64,000 bases of DNA from Paenibacillus phocaeensis (GCF_900021165.1 NZ_FCOQ01000034.1:1-64000), one strand, 5' to 3'. Positions 42,593 to 50,800 are shown, counted from the stretch's first letter. The notes: generated by a model not told the origin, from the letters alone. Translations and numbers: made by a program.

Positions 42593-43951
42593 ATGGCGAG
42601 TATTAACGAACTCATAGATGCCATAGTTCAGGTACTACTTGAGGAAAAGGCATACGACATACCGACTGTTTGCACTAAATATGGATTGGAAAGCGGAGAT
42701 GAGTCTGAGGCGTTTAGCAGTAGAAGGGTTTACGTCCAAAAGAGGCTCAAAGGTAAGGATCAATTATTCCTCTTGGACTTAGCTAAGCGGATTATAAACG
42801 ACTACGGCTCAAAGGCAAACTCATTATCAAAGTTGGTTCTTCGACTTAATCCAACGGGACTTTATACAATCAGTGAGATCACAAGGCGAAATATCATGGA
42901 TGAACTCCATGCCAGAAATAATATCCCAGGTAAATACGAATTGGTCGACTTCTTGAATCGGGTATGGGATTTGGACAGCATGCCTTCAACTGATTCCCGC
43001 TTTAAGACTGCTTCAGGTGATATATGGCAACATATGATCAACAATTCAGACTGGGATGAAGTCTACTTATATGAGAAGTACTTAGAGCTAATGATAGCGC
43101 CAGATGATGTGTTTATTAAATTCTTGGAACAGGTCGTACATCCATTGGTTCGACAGCAAGACGAGCAGGATGAATACATTGAATTCATCAATAAGCATTT
43201 AGGAAATGATGGATATAAGTTTAGTCTGGCGGACAATATTTCAGGGTTTCCAGTTTACCGTATCGATAAAGTGCTTGATGGGGTAAAAGGTAATGTGAAA
43301 AATTTGATATTCGCCGCGGTGGGTCAGAAGCCTGAAATTGTAATTAGTGACTCGATCAATAACGACATAAGAATTGTAAAGCATGAAAAAAATTGCTTAG
43401 TCTACGACCGCACTATTCCGAATACAGGTCTGTATTGGGCTGACCTAGTATCGTGGTGGGCTGAAATGAATGGGGTATCAGAGCCAAATTTAGAGACCGA
43501 AAAACAGCTCTATGTGCGTTTATTTCAAACATTATCTTCTCCACCAGAGAAGCTGCTATTTAAGAGTTACTTTAAATGTTTTAAGGATTTGTTCGATAAG
43601 AACTTCCCTGCACTAATACCTCAAGTCTATTTACATTATGATCCCTACACGATAAAACAGCGAGCAGGAAAAGCGTATTTACCAAGACAGCGTATGGACT
43701 TTCTCCTACTGTTTTCAAACAAGCAGCGTATTGTACTTGAAGTAGATGGAAAGCAACATTATTCTGATGAAGATACATCAAGTCCCAAAAAGTACGCCGA
43801 GATGGTGCAAGCCGACAGGGAATTAAAACTCAATGGGTATGAGGTCTATCGATTCGGCGGGTATGAATTGATGGACGAGGAAGCGGGAGCAAAGATCGTT
43901 AAAGAGTTCTTCGAAGGACTGTTCAAAAAGCATGCGGTTAAGCCATCATAA
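42593..43951 (+). CDS. AbiJ-NTD3-type protein with C-terminal PD-(D/E)XK nuclease domain
   Basis: A 452-residue protein. The amino 60 residues (NELIDAIVQVLLEEKAYDIP, then FSSRRVYVQKRL) resemble the AbiJ-NTD3 domain of abortive-infection-related proteins. The carboxyl 90 residues form a DUF559/Vsr-like restriction-endonuclease fold, with RQRMDFLLLF giving the first acidic residue and RIVLEVDGKQHYSD giving the E-x-D-x-K core around residues 365-390. The tail ADRELKLNGYEVYRFGGYEL is typical of that fold. The ATG at 42593 has AAGGGGG 6 bases upstream. It probably acts as a single-gene or two-gene phage-defence effector. The nuclease call is solid; the biological role is an inference. Confidence 0.78.
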   Translation: MASINELIDAIVQVLLEEKAYDIPTVCTKYGLESGDESEAFSSRRVYVQKRLKGKDQLFLLDLAKRIINDYGSKANSLSKLVLRLNPTGLYTISEITRRNIMDELHARNNIPGKYELVDFLNRVWDLDSMPSTDSRFKTASGDIWQHMINNSDWDEVYLYEKYLELMIAPDDVFIKFLEQVVHPLVRQQDEQDEYIEFINKHLGNDGYKFSLADNISGFPVYRIDKVLDGVKGNVKNLIFAAVGQKPEIVISDSINNDIRIVKHEKNCLVYDRTIPNTGLYWADLVSWWAEMNGVSEPNLETEKQLYVRLFQTLSSPPEKLLFKSYFKCFKDLFDKNFPALIPQVYLHYDPYTIKQRAGKAYLPRQRMDFLLLFSNKQRIVLEVDGKQHYSDEDTSSPKKYAEMVQADRELKLNGYEVYRFGGYELMDEEAGAKIVKEFFEGLFKKHAVKPS

Positions 43952-44191
43952 CTTTCAATGCAAAATGACCCCCATCGATAAATCTTGAAATTAGTTAACC
44001 GGCATTGAGTAATGGATAAGCAATGAATTGATACGAAATTCAATAGAAGTGGCTATCCTAGATGGGTAGTCAATCTTTCTTTTCCCGAACGTGTTTTTTG
44101 TCGATTCGTACTTTTGGAGCAGGAGTTAAGACCTTTGTTGGTGAATTTTTACAAATGCTAGTGAATTCAAGGTTTGGAGTGATTGATCGAT

Positions 44192-45802
44192 ATGACATCG
44201 GAGATACAATGTCCGTTATGCGGATATTATGCAGTACTAGAAAGAGACGGTTCTGAGGTATACCAGATAAATTGTCCGAGTTGCGGTGAGTTTAATATTA
44301 CCCAAGATTGCTTTGATGATTTACCAGCTGAACGTAAACTTCAGCCGCAGTTGATGAAGGTTTCGGCATTTATCCGATCCCGAGCTATCAATAAAGATCC
44401 TATACCCACATTATTCATTGATGATCCAGGCGATCATTCCGAGGGGTATTCGATTCAACAAATCATTGACCAGTTCCCATCCATTACAGATCGTAAGTGG
44501 AAAGCCCTGAGTAATCTTAAAGGACTTTCAAAATATTTTGGCGATGCAGTTTTGATCGAAACCAAAGACTACCCTGTTTTCTACCCTGAGGTAAATCATG
44601 AACAGCCTTGCCTAATGATGATGAAAACATTGGTCGGTGAAGGTCTGGTTACAGGTGACGCAAAGTTCCCAACTCATCTCACAGTAACGGTAAAAGGTGT
44701 ATCCCAGCTAGAAGCTCAAGCTTCTTCTACAGCACCAGTAGTTACCCTTCCAGCACCTAAGGCTCCTGTAATTGAAGAGCCAACTCAAGTTGCTGTTCAA
44801 CCGAGTAAATTGGAGGGGCTTCACCCAAGAGTGCTGGAGGTCGCCCAAAAGCTTTTCCAAGATGGACATTTCCGTTCAGCTGTCCTCGATACGTATGTAG
44901 CATTGGATAATGATGTTCAAAGGAAGAGCCGTCTTACCGCTACAGGTAAAGCTTTAATGGATAATGCATTTTCTAAAAATAGTCCTGTTCTAAAGTTAAG
45001 TGATGCTCCAGACGCGCAATTAGGTGCGATGTTACTATTTTCGGGAGCAATTATGGGAGTTCGGAATGTCTTAGCGCATGATCAAAAGGCAAATCCATCA
45101 GAACAAGAAGCATTAGAGCTGCTTCACTTTGCTTCGACTCTGTTCAGGAGACTAGACCAAGCGGTGAATGTTGAAGCAGAGAAGCTTATGGTTGAAATTT
45201 CTCAGCTTTCGTTTAAGCTTGACGGTAAAGCATCCTATTCGAACAGCGCCCAAATTAGGAAGTACCTTGCTCCTTCAAGGGAGTATGTTGACAGTGGGTT
45301 GCATAGGATATGTTTCGAGAAGATCCTTATGTTAATTAGAAGCGGATACTTCAATGACCAAAATGCGGGTATCGATTTGTTACTGGAGTGGGATGAAACA
45401 CTTCTCGACCATGTAACCGATGATGATCATATTGAATTAATCACTTACATTTATAAGGCAGCTGGTGGCTCATATCCGTCGAACTCTGCTGTAGATTTGA
45501 TTAAAGGTGGCTTTAAGCCAATAGCGAGGAGTCTTAAGTTATTTCAGAAGCATTTACTTTCTAGCCCTGAGTTATTTCATGAGATATTGGAGAAGATTTG
45601 GTGGAAGGACGCCTTTTTCAGATCGATCGCAACATATGCTGATATAGAGTTTCTGGACGCATTCCTCAATAAAGTAGTCGATAGAGAGTTTGTGTTAAAT
45701 CGATCTGACTTGAATAATCTGAGTTATGAGTTGAATCACGTAGGAAGAACGGGGATTAGAGAACTAACTGACAAGATCGACAAGATGAACAAGGAATCTT
45801 AA
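44192..45802 (+). CDS. Zinc-ribbon plus TIGR02391 (HEPN-like Ymh) protein
   Basis: A 536-residue soluble protein. The amino end has a zinc ribbon (C7-P-L-C10 and C28-P-S-C31). The middle carries the TIGR02391/Ymh domain: LHPRVLEVAQKLFQDGHFRS, YVALDNDVQRKSR, then RNVLAHDQ, whose R-x(4)-H is the HEPN ribonuclease-type signature. About 200 carboxyl residues are helical and unassigned. The ATG at 44192 has GGAGTGAT upstream; a TTG at 44183 is too close to that site. HEPN domains often act as RNases in toxin-antitoxin and phage-defence systems. It lies 240 bases after the AbiJ-like nuclease gene on the same strand and ends in a terminator. Confidence 0.78.
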   Translation: MTSEIQCPLCGYYAVLERDGSEVYQINCPSCGEFNITQDCFDDLPAERKLQPQLMKVSAFIRSRAINKDPIPTLFIDDPGDHSEGYSIQQIIDQFPSITDRKWKALSNLKGLSKYFGDAVLIETKDYPVFYPEVNHEQPCLMMMKTLVGEGLVTGDAKFPTHLTVTVKGVSQLEAQASSTAPVVTLPAPKAPVIEEPTQVAVQPSKLEGLHPRVLEVAQKLFQDGHFRSAVLDTYVALDNDVQRKSRLTATGKALMDNAFSKNSPVLKLSDAPDAQLGAMLLFSGAIMGVRNVLAHDQKANPSEQEALELLHFASTLFRRLDQAVNVEAEKLMVEISQLSFKLDGKASYSNSAQIRKYLAPSREYVDSGLHRICFEKILMLIRSGYFNDQNAGIDLLLEWDETLLDHVTDDDHIELITYIYKAAGGSYPSNSAVDLIKGGFKPIARSLKLFQKHLLSSPELFHEILEKIWWKDAFFRSIATYADIEFLDAFLNKVVDREFVLNRSDLNNLSYELNHVGRTGIRELTDKIDKMNKES

Positions 45803-45839
45803 TATTGTAGCAAGAAGTCACTAGAGAGATATATTCCAC

Positions 45840-45872
45840 AGCTGTCGTGAAAATCGGCAGCTATTTCTTTTG
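45840..45872 (+). terminator. Terminator after the TIGR02391 gene
   Basis: AGCTGTCG pairs with CGGCAGCT (one mismatch) around a 7-base loop, followed by ATTTCTTTT. Confidence 0.7.
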
Positions 45873-46039
45873 TAATGGATGCTTTATTGTCGTTAAGGCA
45901 GCTTGAGGTCTTTATTTAATCCCAATCTTCGACTCATATATTCAATCACATCTGTGAATCACATATCTCCAATTACTTATGCAAATGCTTCCAGTTCAGT
46001 ATAATGAGCTTATGACAATATTCTAAGGGGGTTAACCGG

Positions 46040-46225
46040 ATGAAAGCATCACAGGACTTTATCAAGCAATTGGAGTTATTGTATGAACAGTATGAGCAAG
46101 AAGTAACGGAGAAGCTGAAAGCGGGTATTCTTAAAGATACCACCGCTAAGACATACCTAACCCATTCAAGCAACTTTGTCAGATGGTGTAGAAATGATTT
46201 TGTGCCTGGGGACAGAAATAAGTAG
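46040..46225 (+). CDS. Small conserved island protein, 61 residues
   Basis: A short helical protein with an excellent ribosome site (AAGGGGGTTAACCGG before the ATG). The middle reads ILKDTTAKTYLTHSSNFVRW followed by CRNDFVPGDRNK. The T-A-x-T-Y-L-x-H-x-x-x-F-x-R-W pattern resembles the SAM-like amino domain of tyrosine recombinases, or a family of tiny proteins I associate with restriction and defence islands. No catalytic domain is attached. Its function is unknown. Confidence 0.6.
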   Translation: MKASQDFIKQLELLYEQYEQEVTEKLKAGILKDTTAKTYLTHSSNFVRWCRNDFVPGDRNK

Positions 46226-46340
46226 TGTAGCCGTGTTAGCCGCGGCAGACTAACAATATGCTGTTAGCCATGCCAAATCATCTGCAGATTACAGAACCAT
46301 ATGCAATGATATGGAAAATACGGGATAAGGGGGTATCACA

Positions 46341-46559
46341 ATGCCTGTTCCAGATAAGAAAATTGTCGTTAGCAAGTTGGAGAAAAAGTACGGCTGTTCC
46401 TTCTCTATGATTAAGGGGAAGAAAATTATGTATCAGGGAATTGTGGATGAAGAACAAATCGTAGTTTGCACGAAAATGCCTTCTCGGCGATTATTGGGGT
46501 GTTTTAAAATGTCAAGAGGAATGTTTGTTCGCACTCCTGTTTTGGGGGTGAAACAATAA
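46341..46559 (+). CDS. Hypothetical protein, 72 residues
   Basis: Begins at an ATG with AAGGGGGTATCACA upstream. The sequence is basic (KKIVVSKLEKKYGCSFSMIK, then IVDEEQIVVCTKMPSRRLLG) and ends 20 bases before the IS3 element. The last dozen residues look unlike the rest, so the original end may have been altered by nearby rearrangement. I do not recognise a family. Confidence 0.5.
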   Translation: MPVPDKKIVVSKLEKKYGCSFSMIKGKKIMYQGIVDEEQIVVCTKMPSRRLLGCFKMSRGMFVRTPVLGVKQ

Positions 46560-46625
46560 AAGACCTTGGCCAAGGGCCAGGGACTGACCCCCGTTTGTGA
46601 GACAGGGATCAAAACACCTTATTTA

Positions 46626-47441
46626 CTATACAGCCAGTTGCCGAAATTCAATCGGTGACTGGTTGTTTAGTTTCGCTTGAATACGAATTGAGTTATAGTA
46701 ATGGATGTACTCTTGTACCGTTTGTACAACGATTGCAGTCGTCGTACGAGTGAGATTATCTAGGTAGAACGTTTCAGACTTTAGAGTGGAATGAAACGAT
46801 TCGATGAGGGCATTATCAGCGGGTGTACCCTTACGGGACATGCTCATGGTAATGCCCTTTTCCCTGATTGCTTTCTGATAGTCGTTAGACGTATAAACGG
46901 AGCCCTGGTCGCTGTGTAGCATCGCTCCGTTCACTTCAGGCAGTTGCTCTAGCGTGTCCAAGACGAACTGAACATCTTGCTTATCTCCAATACTGTAGGC
47001 GACAACTTCGCCGTTGTACAGGTCTAAAATGCTCGACAAGTACATCATGGTGCTGCCGTAAGGTAGATACGTAATATCGGTAACTAGCTTTTGCAGGGGC
47101 TGTTCTGCATGAAATTGCCGCTTCAGTAGATGTTCTGCTACGTGCGCAGGTTGTCCCGTATGCTTCCGTTTCTTTACCTTCACACGGCATTGCCAACCGT
47201 GCTTTTGCATGATCTGTTGTACGCGCTTGTGATTGACGGTCTCATGGCGCCGTAACTCAGCGGTGATCTTCCGGTACCCATAACGAAAACGATGTTTCTC
47301 ACACAGCTCCTGGACGCGTGAGACAAGCGTGTCAGGCGTTGTAGGTAGTCCTTGCTTCTTCCAGCGATAGTACGTAGACCGTGGCAAGCCGATCCACACA
47401 CAGGCCTGCTGTACTGTGGTTAAGCTTCGAATACTTTCCAT
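46626..47441 (-). CDS. IS3/IS150 transposase OrfB (DDE integrase)
   Basis: A 271-residue catalytic half of the transposase. A helix-turn-helix-like front (ACVWIGLPRSTYYRWKKQG) and an HTH_21-like segment (CEKHRFRYGYRKITAELRR) precede the integrase core with all three acidic residues: D in LVTDITYLPYGS, D in MLHSDQGSVYTS, and E in DNALIESFHSTLKSE. It ends with HYYNSIRIQAKLNNQSP. It is expressed mainly as a fusion with OrfA through the frameshift at 47489-47495; the reading frame is open from there into this gene. Confidence 0.92.
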   Translation of the reverse strand: MESIRSLTTVQQACVWIGLPRSTYYRWKKQGLPTTPDTLVSRVQELCEKHRFRYGYRKITAELRRHETVNHKRVQQIMQKHGWQCRVKVKKRKHTGQPAHVAEHLLKRQFHAEQPLQKLVTDITYLPYGSTMMYLSSILDLYNGEVVAYSIGDKQDVQFVLDTLEQLPEVNGAMLHSDQGSVYTSNDYQKAIREKGITMSMSRKGTPADNALIESFHSTLKSETFYLDNLTRTTTAIVVQTVQEYIHYYNSIRIQAKLNNQSPIEFRQLAV

Positions 47442-47449
47442 CCATGGAA

Positions 47450-47770
47450 TTACAACTTCAGGCGACAGCTCCTCTCCAACTCCTTGAACTTTTTTAACAC
47501 TTCTATCTGTTGCTTAAGGAAGCGATTTTCTGTTTGTAATTTCTTAATCTCAGATTCGTACTCCGGTCCTTTGCCATAACTGTATTGCTTGCCGACAGGC
47601 TGCTCAAGGCGGTGTAATTCACCCGCTCGATACCAACGCATCCACGTTTTCAATTGCGTTACATTCCTTATGTTAAGTTGCTCCATGACCTCCTTAACGG
47701 GCACATTTGCTAATCTCATCTCGATAGCCTTCATTTTGATTTCAATGGGATAGCTTACTCTAGTTGCCAA
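47450..47770 (-). CDS. IS3/IS150 transposase OrfA (DNA-binding part)
   Basis: A 106-residue helix-turn-helix protein (IEIKMKAIEMRLANVPVKEV, then NIRNVTQLKTWMRWYRAGEL) with a leucine-zipper end (EIKKLQTENRFLKQQIEVLK). The start is TTG at 47770, because GGAGGTG lies 8 bases upstream. The slippery heptamer A-AAA-AAG (minus strand, 47489-47495) near its end lets ribosomes shift to the -1 frame. Confidence 0.9.
   Translation of the reverse strand: MATRVSYPIEIKMKAIEMRLANVPVKEVMEQLNIRNVTQLKTWMRWYRAGELHRLEQPVGKQYSYGKGPEYESEIKKLQTENRFLKQQIEVLKKFKELERSCRLKL
47489..47495 (-). promoter_or_regulatory. Programmed -1 frameshift site of the IS3 element
   Basis: TTA-AAA-AAG in orfA gives the heptamer A-AAA-AAG. 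After a -1 shift the frame is open through KVQGVGEELSPEVVIPW into the first methionine of OrfB. Confidence 0.8.
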
Positions 47771-47926
47771 CGCAAAAACACCTCCAAAGTTGTCCCTATC
47801 ATCATAAGATGTTTTGGGATTCTCTTGAAGGTGTTTTGATTTGTCTTACGTTAGGGGGTCAGTCCCCCAAAGCCGGTGCGGAGTTTTTAATTCCGAGAGG
47901 CTATATTTATAGTGGGAGGTGATTTG

Positions 47927-48982
47927 ATGCAATCTTTGACTGTTAAGATTCGCATTTTTCCAAGTTGTCCTGACGATTTACGGAGACTTGGAAAAGAATA
48001 TATCCGTGTCGTCAATCAACTAACCGAACATGCCCAACAGATTGGCAAGTTTCCAAAAGTCACTACAAAGGACATCGTATGTTCTCTTCCTTCTGCGGTC
48101 TGTAATCAAGCCATTCGAGATGCTAGAAGTGTTTTCAGCAGAAGCAAGAAACTTGGAGTGCGACCAATTCTAAAAAAGCCCGTTTATTTTGTTAACAACC
48201 AAAATTACACAGTTACCGATAATACGGTGTCTTTTCCCATCATCGTTGATGGTAAGACAAAGAAGACAACATTTCTTGCTACTCCAACGAATCGAGACAT
48301 GAAGCTGTTAGCGAAAGCTAAACTTGGGCTGATGCGAATCGTTGAAAAATCGGGAAAATGGTACGCTCAAATATCGTTAGAAGCTCCAACAACCGAATCG
48401 AATGGTGAATGCATGATGGGGATTGATCTCGGTCTAAAAGTTCCTGCTGTTGCGGTTACTTCCACAGGAAAAACTCGATTCTTCGGTAACGGGAGAATGA
48501 TTAAGTATGTTCGTAGAAAATACCAATCTCGCCGAAGAAAATTAGGTGAACTCAAAAAGTTGACTGCTATTCGTAAACTGGGCAATAAGGAAAGCCGTTG
48601 GATGCGAGATCAAAACCATAAGATTAGTCGTCAAATTGTCAATACAGCCATTCAAGAAGGCGTGTCGGTCATCAAGCTTGAACGACTGGAGAATATTCGC
48701 AAGACGGCAAGAACAAGCCGTAAAAACGCAAATAATCTGCATAGTTGGACGTTCTATCAACTGCAACAATTTATCGCCTACAAAGCCAATCTTGTAGGCA
48801 TAAGGGTTGTGGAGGTTGACCCTGCTTACACTTCCCAAACATGCCCTGCCTGTGGGAGAAACAATAAAGTTAAAGATCGGAGATACGAATGTTCATGCGG
48901 ATTCAACGCTCATCGCGATCGGGTTGGAGCCATCAATATCATGCGTCAACCTGTGGCAGATGGTAACAGTCTGCCAGCCTAA
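47927..48982 (+). CDS. tnpB: TnpB RNA-guided nuclease
   Basis: A 351-residue TnpB, ancestor-type relative of Cas12 that uses an omega RNA to cut DNA next to a transposon-adjacent motif. RuvC residues are intact: D167 in GIDLGL, E252 in IKLERLENIR and D331 in NAHRDRVGAINI. The zinc finger has C306, C309, C322 and C324, the second pair being C-x-C. The amino wedge domain (LTVKIRIFPSCPDDLRRLGK) is short. The ATG at 47927 is preferred since GGGAGGTGAT precedes it. It looks functional. Confidence 0.92.
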   Translation: MQSLTVKIRIFPSCPDDLRRLGKEYIRVVNQLTEHAQQIGKFPKVTTKDIVCSLPSAVCNQAIRDARSVFSRSKKLGVRPILKKPVYFVNNQNYTVTDNTVSFPIIVDGKTKKTTFLATPTNRDMKLLAKAKLGLMRIVEKSGKWYAQISLEAPTTESNGECMMGIDLGLKVPAVAVTSTGKTRFFGNGRMIKYVRRKYQSRRRKLGELKKLTAIRKLGNKESRWMRDQNHKISRQIVNTAIQEGVSVIKLERLENIRKTARTSRKNANNLHSWTFYQLQQFIAYKANLVGIRVVEVDPAYTSQTCPACGRNNKVKDRRYECSCGFNAHRDRVGAINIMRQPVADGNSLPA

Positions 48983-48984
48983 GA

Positions 48985-49131
48985 TGCTATATGCACTGTC
49001 TTAGGACGGGCTGATGAGACAGCCCTGAACTTGGGGAACTACGGATAGCAGAAATGCACTTCCAACTACCACCCAAGAATCCCGCTGATACCGAAGGTAT
49101 CAGATTGCGGCTTTAGCCGTGGGAGTCTCAA
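48985..49131 (+). ncRNA. Predicted omega RNA (reRNA) of TnpB
   Basis: Downstream of and probably overlapping the tnpB end is a chain of hairpins typical of omega RNA: GGGCTG/CAGCCC (49008-49025), CTGATACC-GAA-GGTATCAG (49085-49103) and CGGCTTTAGCCG, ending at TCAA. The guide would be the flanking bases from 49132 on, which belong to the broken methylase gene. The 5' boundary is not visible and may lie inside tnpB. Confidence 0.7.
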
Positions 49132-49422
49132 ACCGGGATAGGTCATCCGGATGAGGTTTGCCCCACATATTTCCGGAGTATACAACCATCGAATGATAAG
49201 GTGGATGTGAAAAGATGAGGTCGGCTCCAGTAGGAATATCGTCCGTTAGTGCATTCCATCCACCAAATTGAGGATTCAAATCCAAGGAATTGAGCGGATA
49301 CCTTTAGATTTAGCCACATCCGCTCCTGTACCCCCACCGGCGAAGACTTCAACAAAGCGCTTTGGCTGGTAATAATCCAACAAATCGGCGATTAAAGTTT
49401 CCTCGATATTTGCTGCTTCCAT
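49132..49422 (-). pseudogene. DNA methyltransferase fragment (frameshifted, cut by the TnpB element)
   Basis: From ATG 49422 on the minus strand the frame reads EETLIADLLDYYQPKRFVEV and FAGGGTGADVAKSKGIRS, a SAM-binding motif, then loses frame near 49290 by one base. The next frame reads LDLNPQFGGWNALTDD and DLIFSHPPYHSMVVYSGN, the methyltransferase motif IV (SHPPY in place of DPPY), and continues to DDLSRFE. There the TnpB element ends the gene. The target-recognition and remaining catalytic parts are lost. Confidence 0.75.
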
Positions 49423-49486
49423 ACGGACCACGGTTAGGGTAAGAAACAATACTGCTGTTCATTCTCCATTCCCCTCTCATGTGAAA

Positions 49487-49520
49487 AAAGCAGCTCTCCA
49501 ATTCCATGGAAAGCTGCTTT
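49487..49520 (-). terminator. Terminator after the spoVS-like gene
   Basis: AAAGCAGCT pairs with AGCTGCTTT, with an inner TCCA/TGGA, 10 bases beyond the spoVS-like stop. Confidence 0.78.
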
Positions 49521-49530
49521 CATCTTTGAA

Positions 49531-49791
49531 TTATCTATTCTCTACGACTATTTTCATTCCAGCGACTTTGTCACCCTTCGAATCTGCAACCATAAAAGAA
49601 GGGGTACAGACCATGTCCACATTATGCACAATTGATTTCTGAGCAATAGCTACAGCTTTCACAGCCTTACTGATGGCGTTATCTCCTACGGCTTGCAGTT
49701 CGATCACGCCACACTTGCGAATTACATTTGCGATTCGCTGGGCTGCGTCAACTGGATTGGAATGAGTAGAAATTCTGCAAATAGTAATCAT
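49531..49791 (-). CDS. spoVS: SpoVS family protein
   Basis: An 86-residue Alba-fold protein, exactly the usual SpoVS length. It has the family's S-x-SNP motif (ISTHSNPVDAAQRIANVIRK here), then IELQAVGDNAISKAVKAVAI and a final KIVVENR. SpoVS helps sporulation stage V and sigma-dependent development in Bacillus. It is quite divergent from the highly conserved standard sequence, so it is more likely a paralogue than the housekeeping copy. The ATG at 49791 has a poor ribosome site and lies 4 bases after the LysR gene's stop, suggesting coupling to that gene. Confidence 0.72.
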   Translation of the reverse strand: MITICRISTHSNPVDAAQRIANVIRKCGVIELQAVGDNAISKAVKAVAIAQKSIVHNVDMVCTPSFMVADSKGDKVAGMKIVVENR

Positions 49792-49795
49792 AGAG

Positions 49796-50716
49796 CTAGA
49801 ATAAAAAGTGGACACTAAGTCGACAGGGGGGGTAAGTCATAACTTCTCTCGCCGCTTCTATGAAAGACAACAGGATGGGTGAAAGCCACTTGTCTTTATG
49901 CCACAACATCTGTGTATACACACGCAGATCGGGAATTTGCCAGGGAAGGGCAACAAGTTCACCGCGCTCTACCTCGGCTTCCGTTACGATTTCTGGGAGA
50001 AAAGCTATACCGATTCCCGAAATGGCGCATTGTTTAATGGCTTCTGCACTTTGAAACTCTAAATACGTAATGCTGTCAATGCCCTCTTTCTCAAATGACC
50101 GGTCAAACATGGTTCTATAAGGACAGCCTTTTTCATTCGTCAGGAACACTTCTCCGTGAAAATCCTCCAGCTGCAGCTCCTTTTGCCTAGCAAGCGGGTG
50201 ATCCGGAGCAGCAAACAGGCGGAAGGTTTCTTCCAGCAGCGGTTCTACGGCAAGTCCGCTCGAGCGAATGGGCTCGTCAAGCATGAAGACGATATCTGAG
50301 TTCCCCTCAAAAAGCGATTGTTTGAGCTCTTGATTGGGAACGGAGCGGAAGATCAGACGAACGCTGGGATGCTGCGAACGAAAGTGCCGAAAGACAGCAG
50401 GAAGCCGGTACGCACAAATAACCTCATTGGCACTTATCGTCAGAGTACCGCTTAAAGACTCGTTATCATGAACAACGCTGCGTGCTTCGTCCAATTTGTC
50501 CAGAACGCTCCGGGCATGTATCAAAAAACGTTTACCCGCTGCGGTGAGAACCAACTGCTTGCCCAAGCGGTCAAAGAGACGAACATCCAGCTCCTCCTCC
50601 AAGGCTTTTATTTGCATGGTAACGTTAGAGGGTACGTAGTTCAGCACCTCTGCGGCCCGAGTGAAATTTAAGGTTGACGCAACCGTACAAAACGTATTCA
50701 GTTGACGCAGCTCCAT
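49796..50716 (-). CDS. LysR family transcriptional regulator
   Basis: A 306-residue regulator. The amino helix-turn-helix (MELRQLNTFCTVASTLNFTR, then VLNYVPSNVTMQIKALEEEL) is standard, followed by the substrate-binding fold (SGTLTISANEVICAYRLP, then AVEPLLEETFRLFAAPDHPL and ISGIGIAFLPEIV). It is divergent from a MetX-like hydrolase gene, the classic LysR layout; a palindrome in the shared gap is a likely operator. The last residues (CRLSVHFLF) are atypical and may come from a changed 3' end. Confidence 0.88.
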   Translation of the reverse strand: MELRQLNTFCTVASTLNFTRAAEVLNYVPSNVTMQIKALEEELDVRLFDRLGKQLVLTAAGKRFLIHARSVLDKLDEARSVVHDNESLSGTLTISANEVICAYRLPAVFRHFRSQHPSVRLIFRSVPNQELKQSLFEGNSDIVFMLDEPIRSSGLAVEPLLEETFRLFAAPDHPLARQKELQLEDFHGEVFLTNEKGCPYRTMFDRSFEKEGIDSITYLEFQSAEAIKQCAISGIGIAFLPEIVTEAEVERGELVALPWQIPDLRVYTQMLWHKDKWLSPILLSFIEAAREVMTYPPCRLSVHFLF

Positions 50717-50756
50717 TTATCGATCCCCCATACCTTCAAAATTATTGAATACTATT

Positions 50757-50800
50757 GTGAATTATGTTCACTTTCCCTGAGAGTATCACGACTCTATACT
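50757..50800 (+). promoter_or_regulatory. LysR operator candidate and promoter of the hydrolase gene
   Basis: GTGAA-TTATG-TTCAC (50757-50771) is a perfect palindrome about 40 bases from the lysR start. TATACT at 50795-50800 is a good -10 box for the rightward gene, with a weak TTTCCC 17 bases before it. A small leader hairpin AAATCACAT/ATGTGGTTT follows at 50810-50839. Confidence 0.5.

Larger units (their letters stand above)
46580..47866 (-). mobile_element. IS3-family (IS150 group) insertion sequence, apparently intact
   Basis: Imperfect inverted repeats of about 40 bp bound the element: GGGACTGACCCCC at the left (46580) and GGGGGTCAGTCCC at the right (to 47866), with matching inner parts ending in ATCAAAACACCTT. 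A 3-bp CCA flanks both sides (46577-46579 and 47867-47869), a plausible target duplication. It carries orfA and orfB with a -1 frameshift site, as expected for the family. Confidence 0.88.
47870..49131 (+). mobile_element. IS200/IS605-type element carrying only tnpB
   Basis: Contains a tnpB gene and a typical right end: hairpin CGGCTTTAGCCG followed by TGGGAGTCTCAA, ending at TCAA (49128-49131). No tnpA gene is present. The left end is uncertain, because the IS3 element lies directly against it; a weak hairpin around 47889-47905 may be its left terminal structure. The right end lies within a broken DNA methylase gene. Confidence 0.72.
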
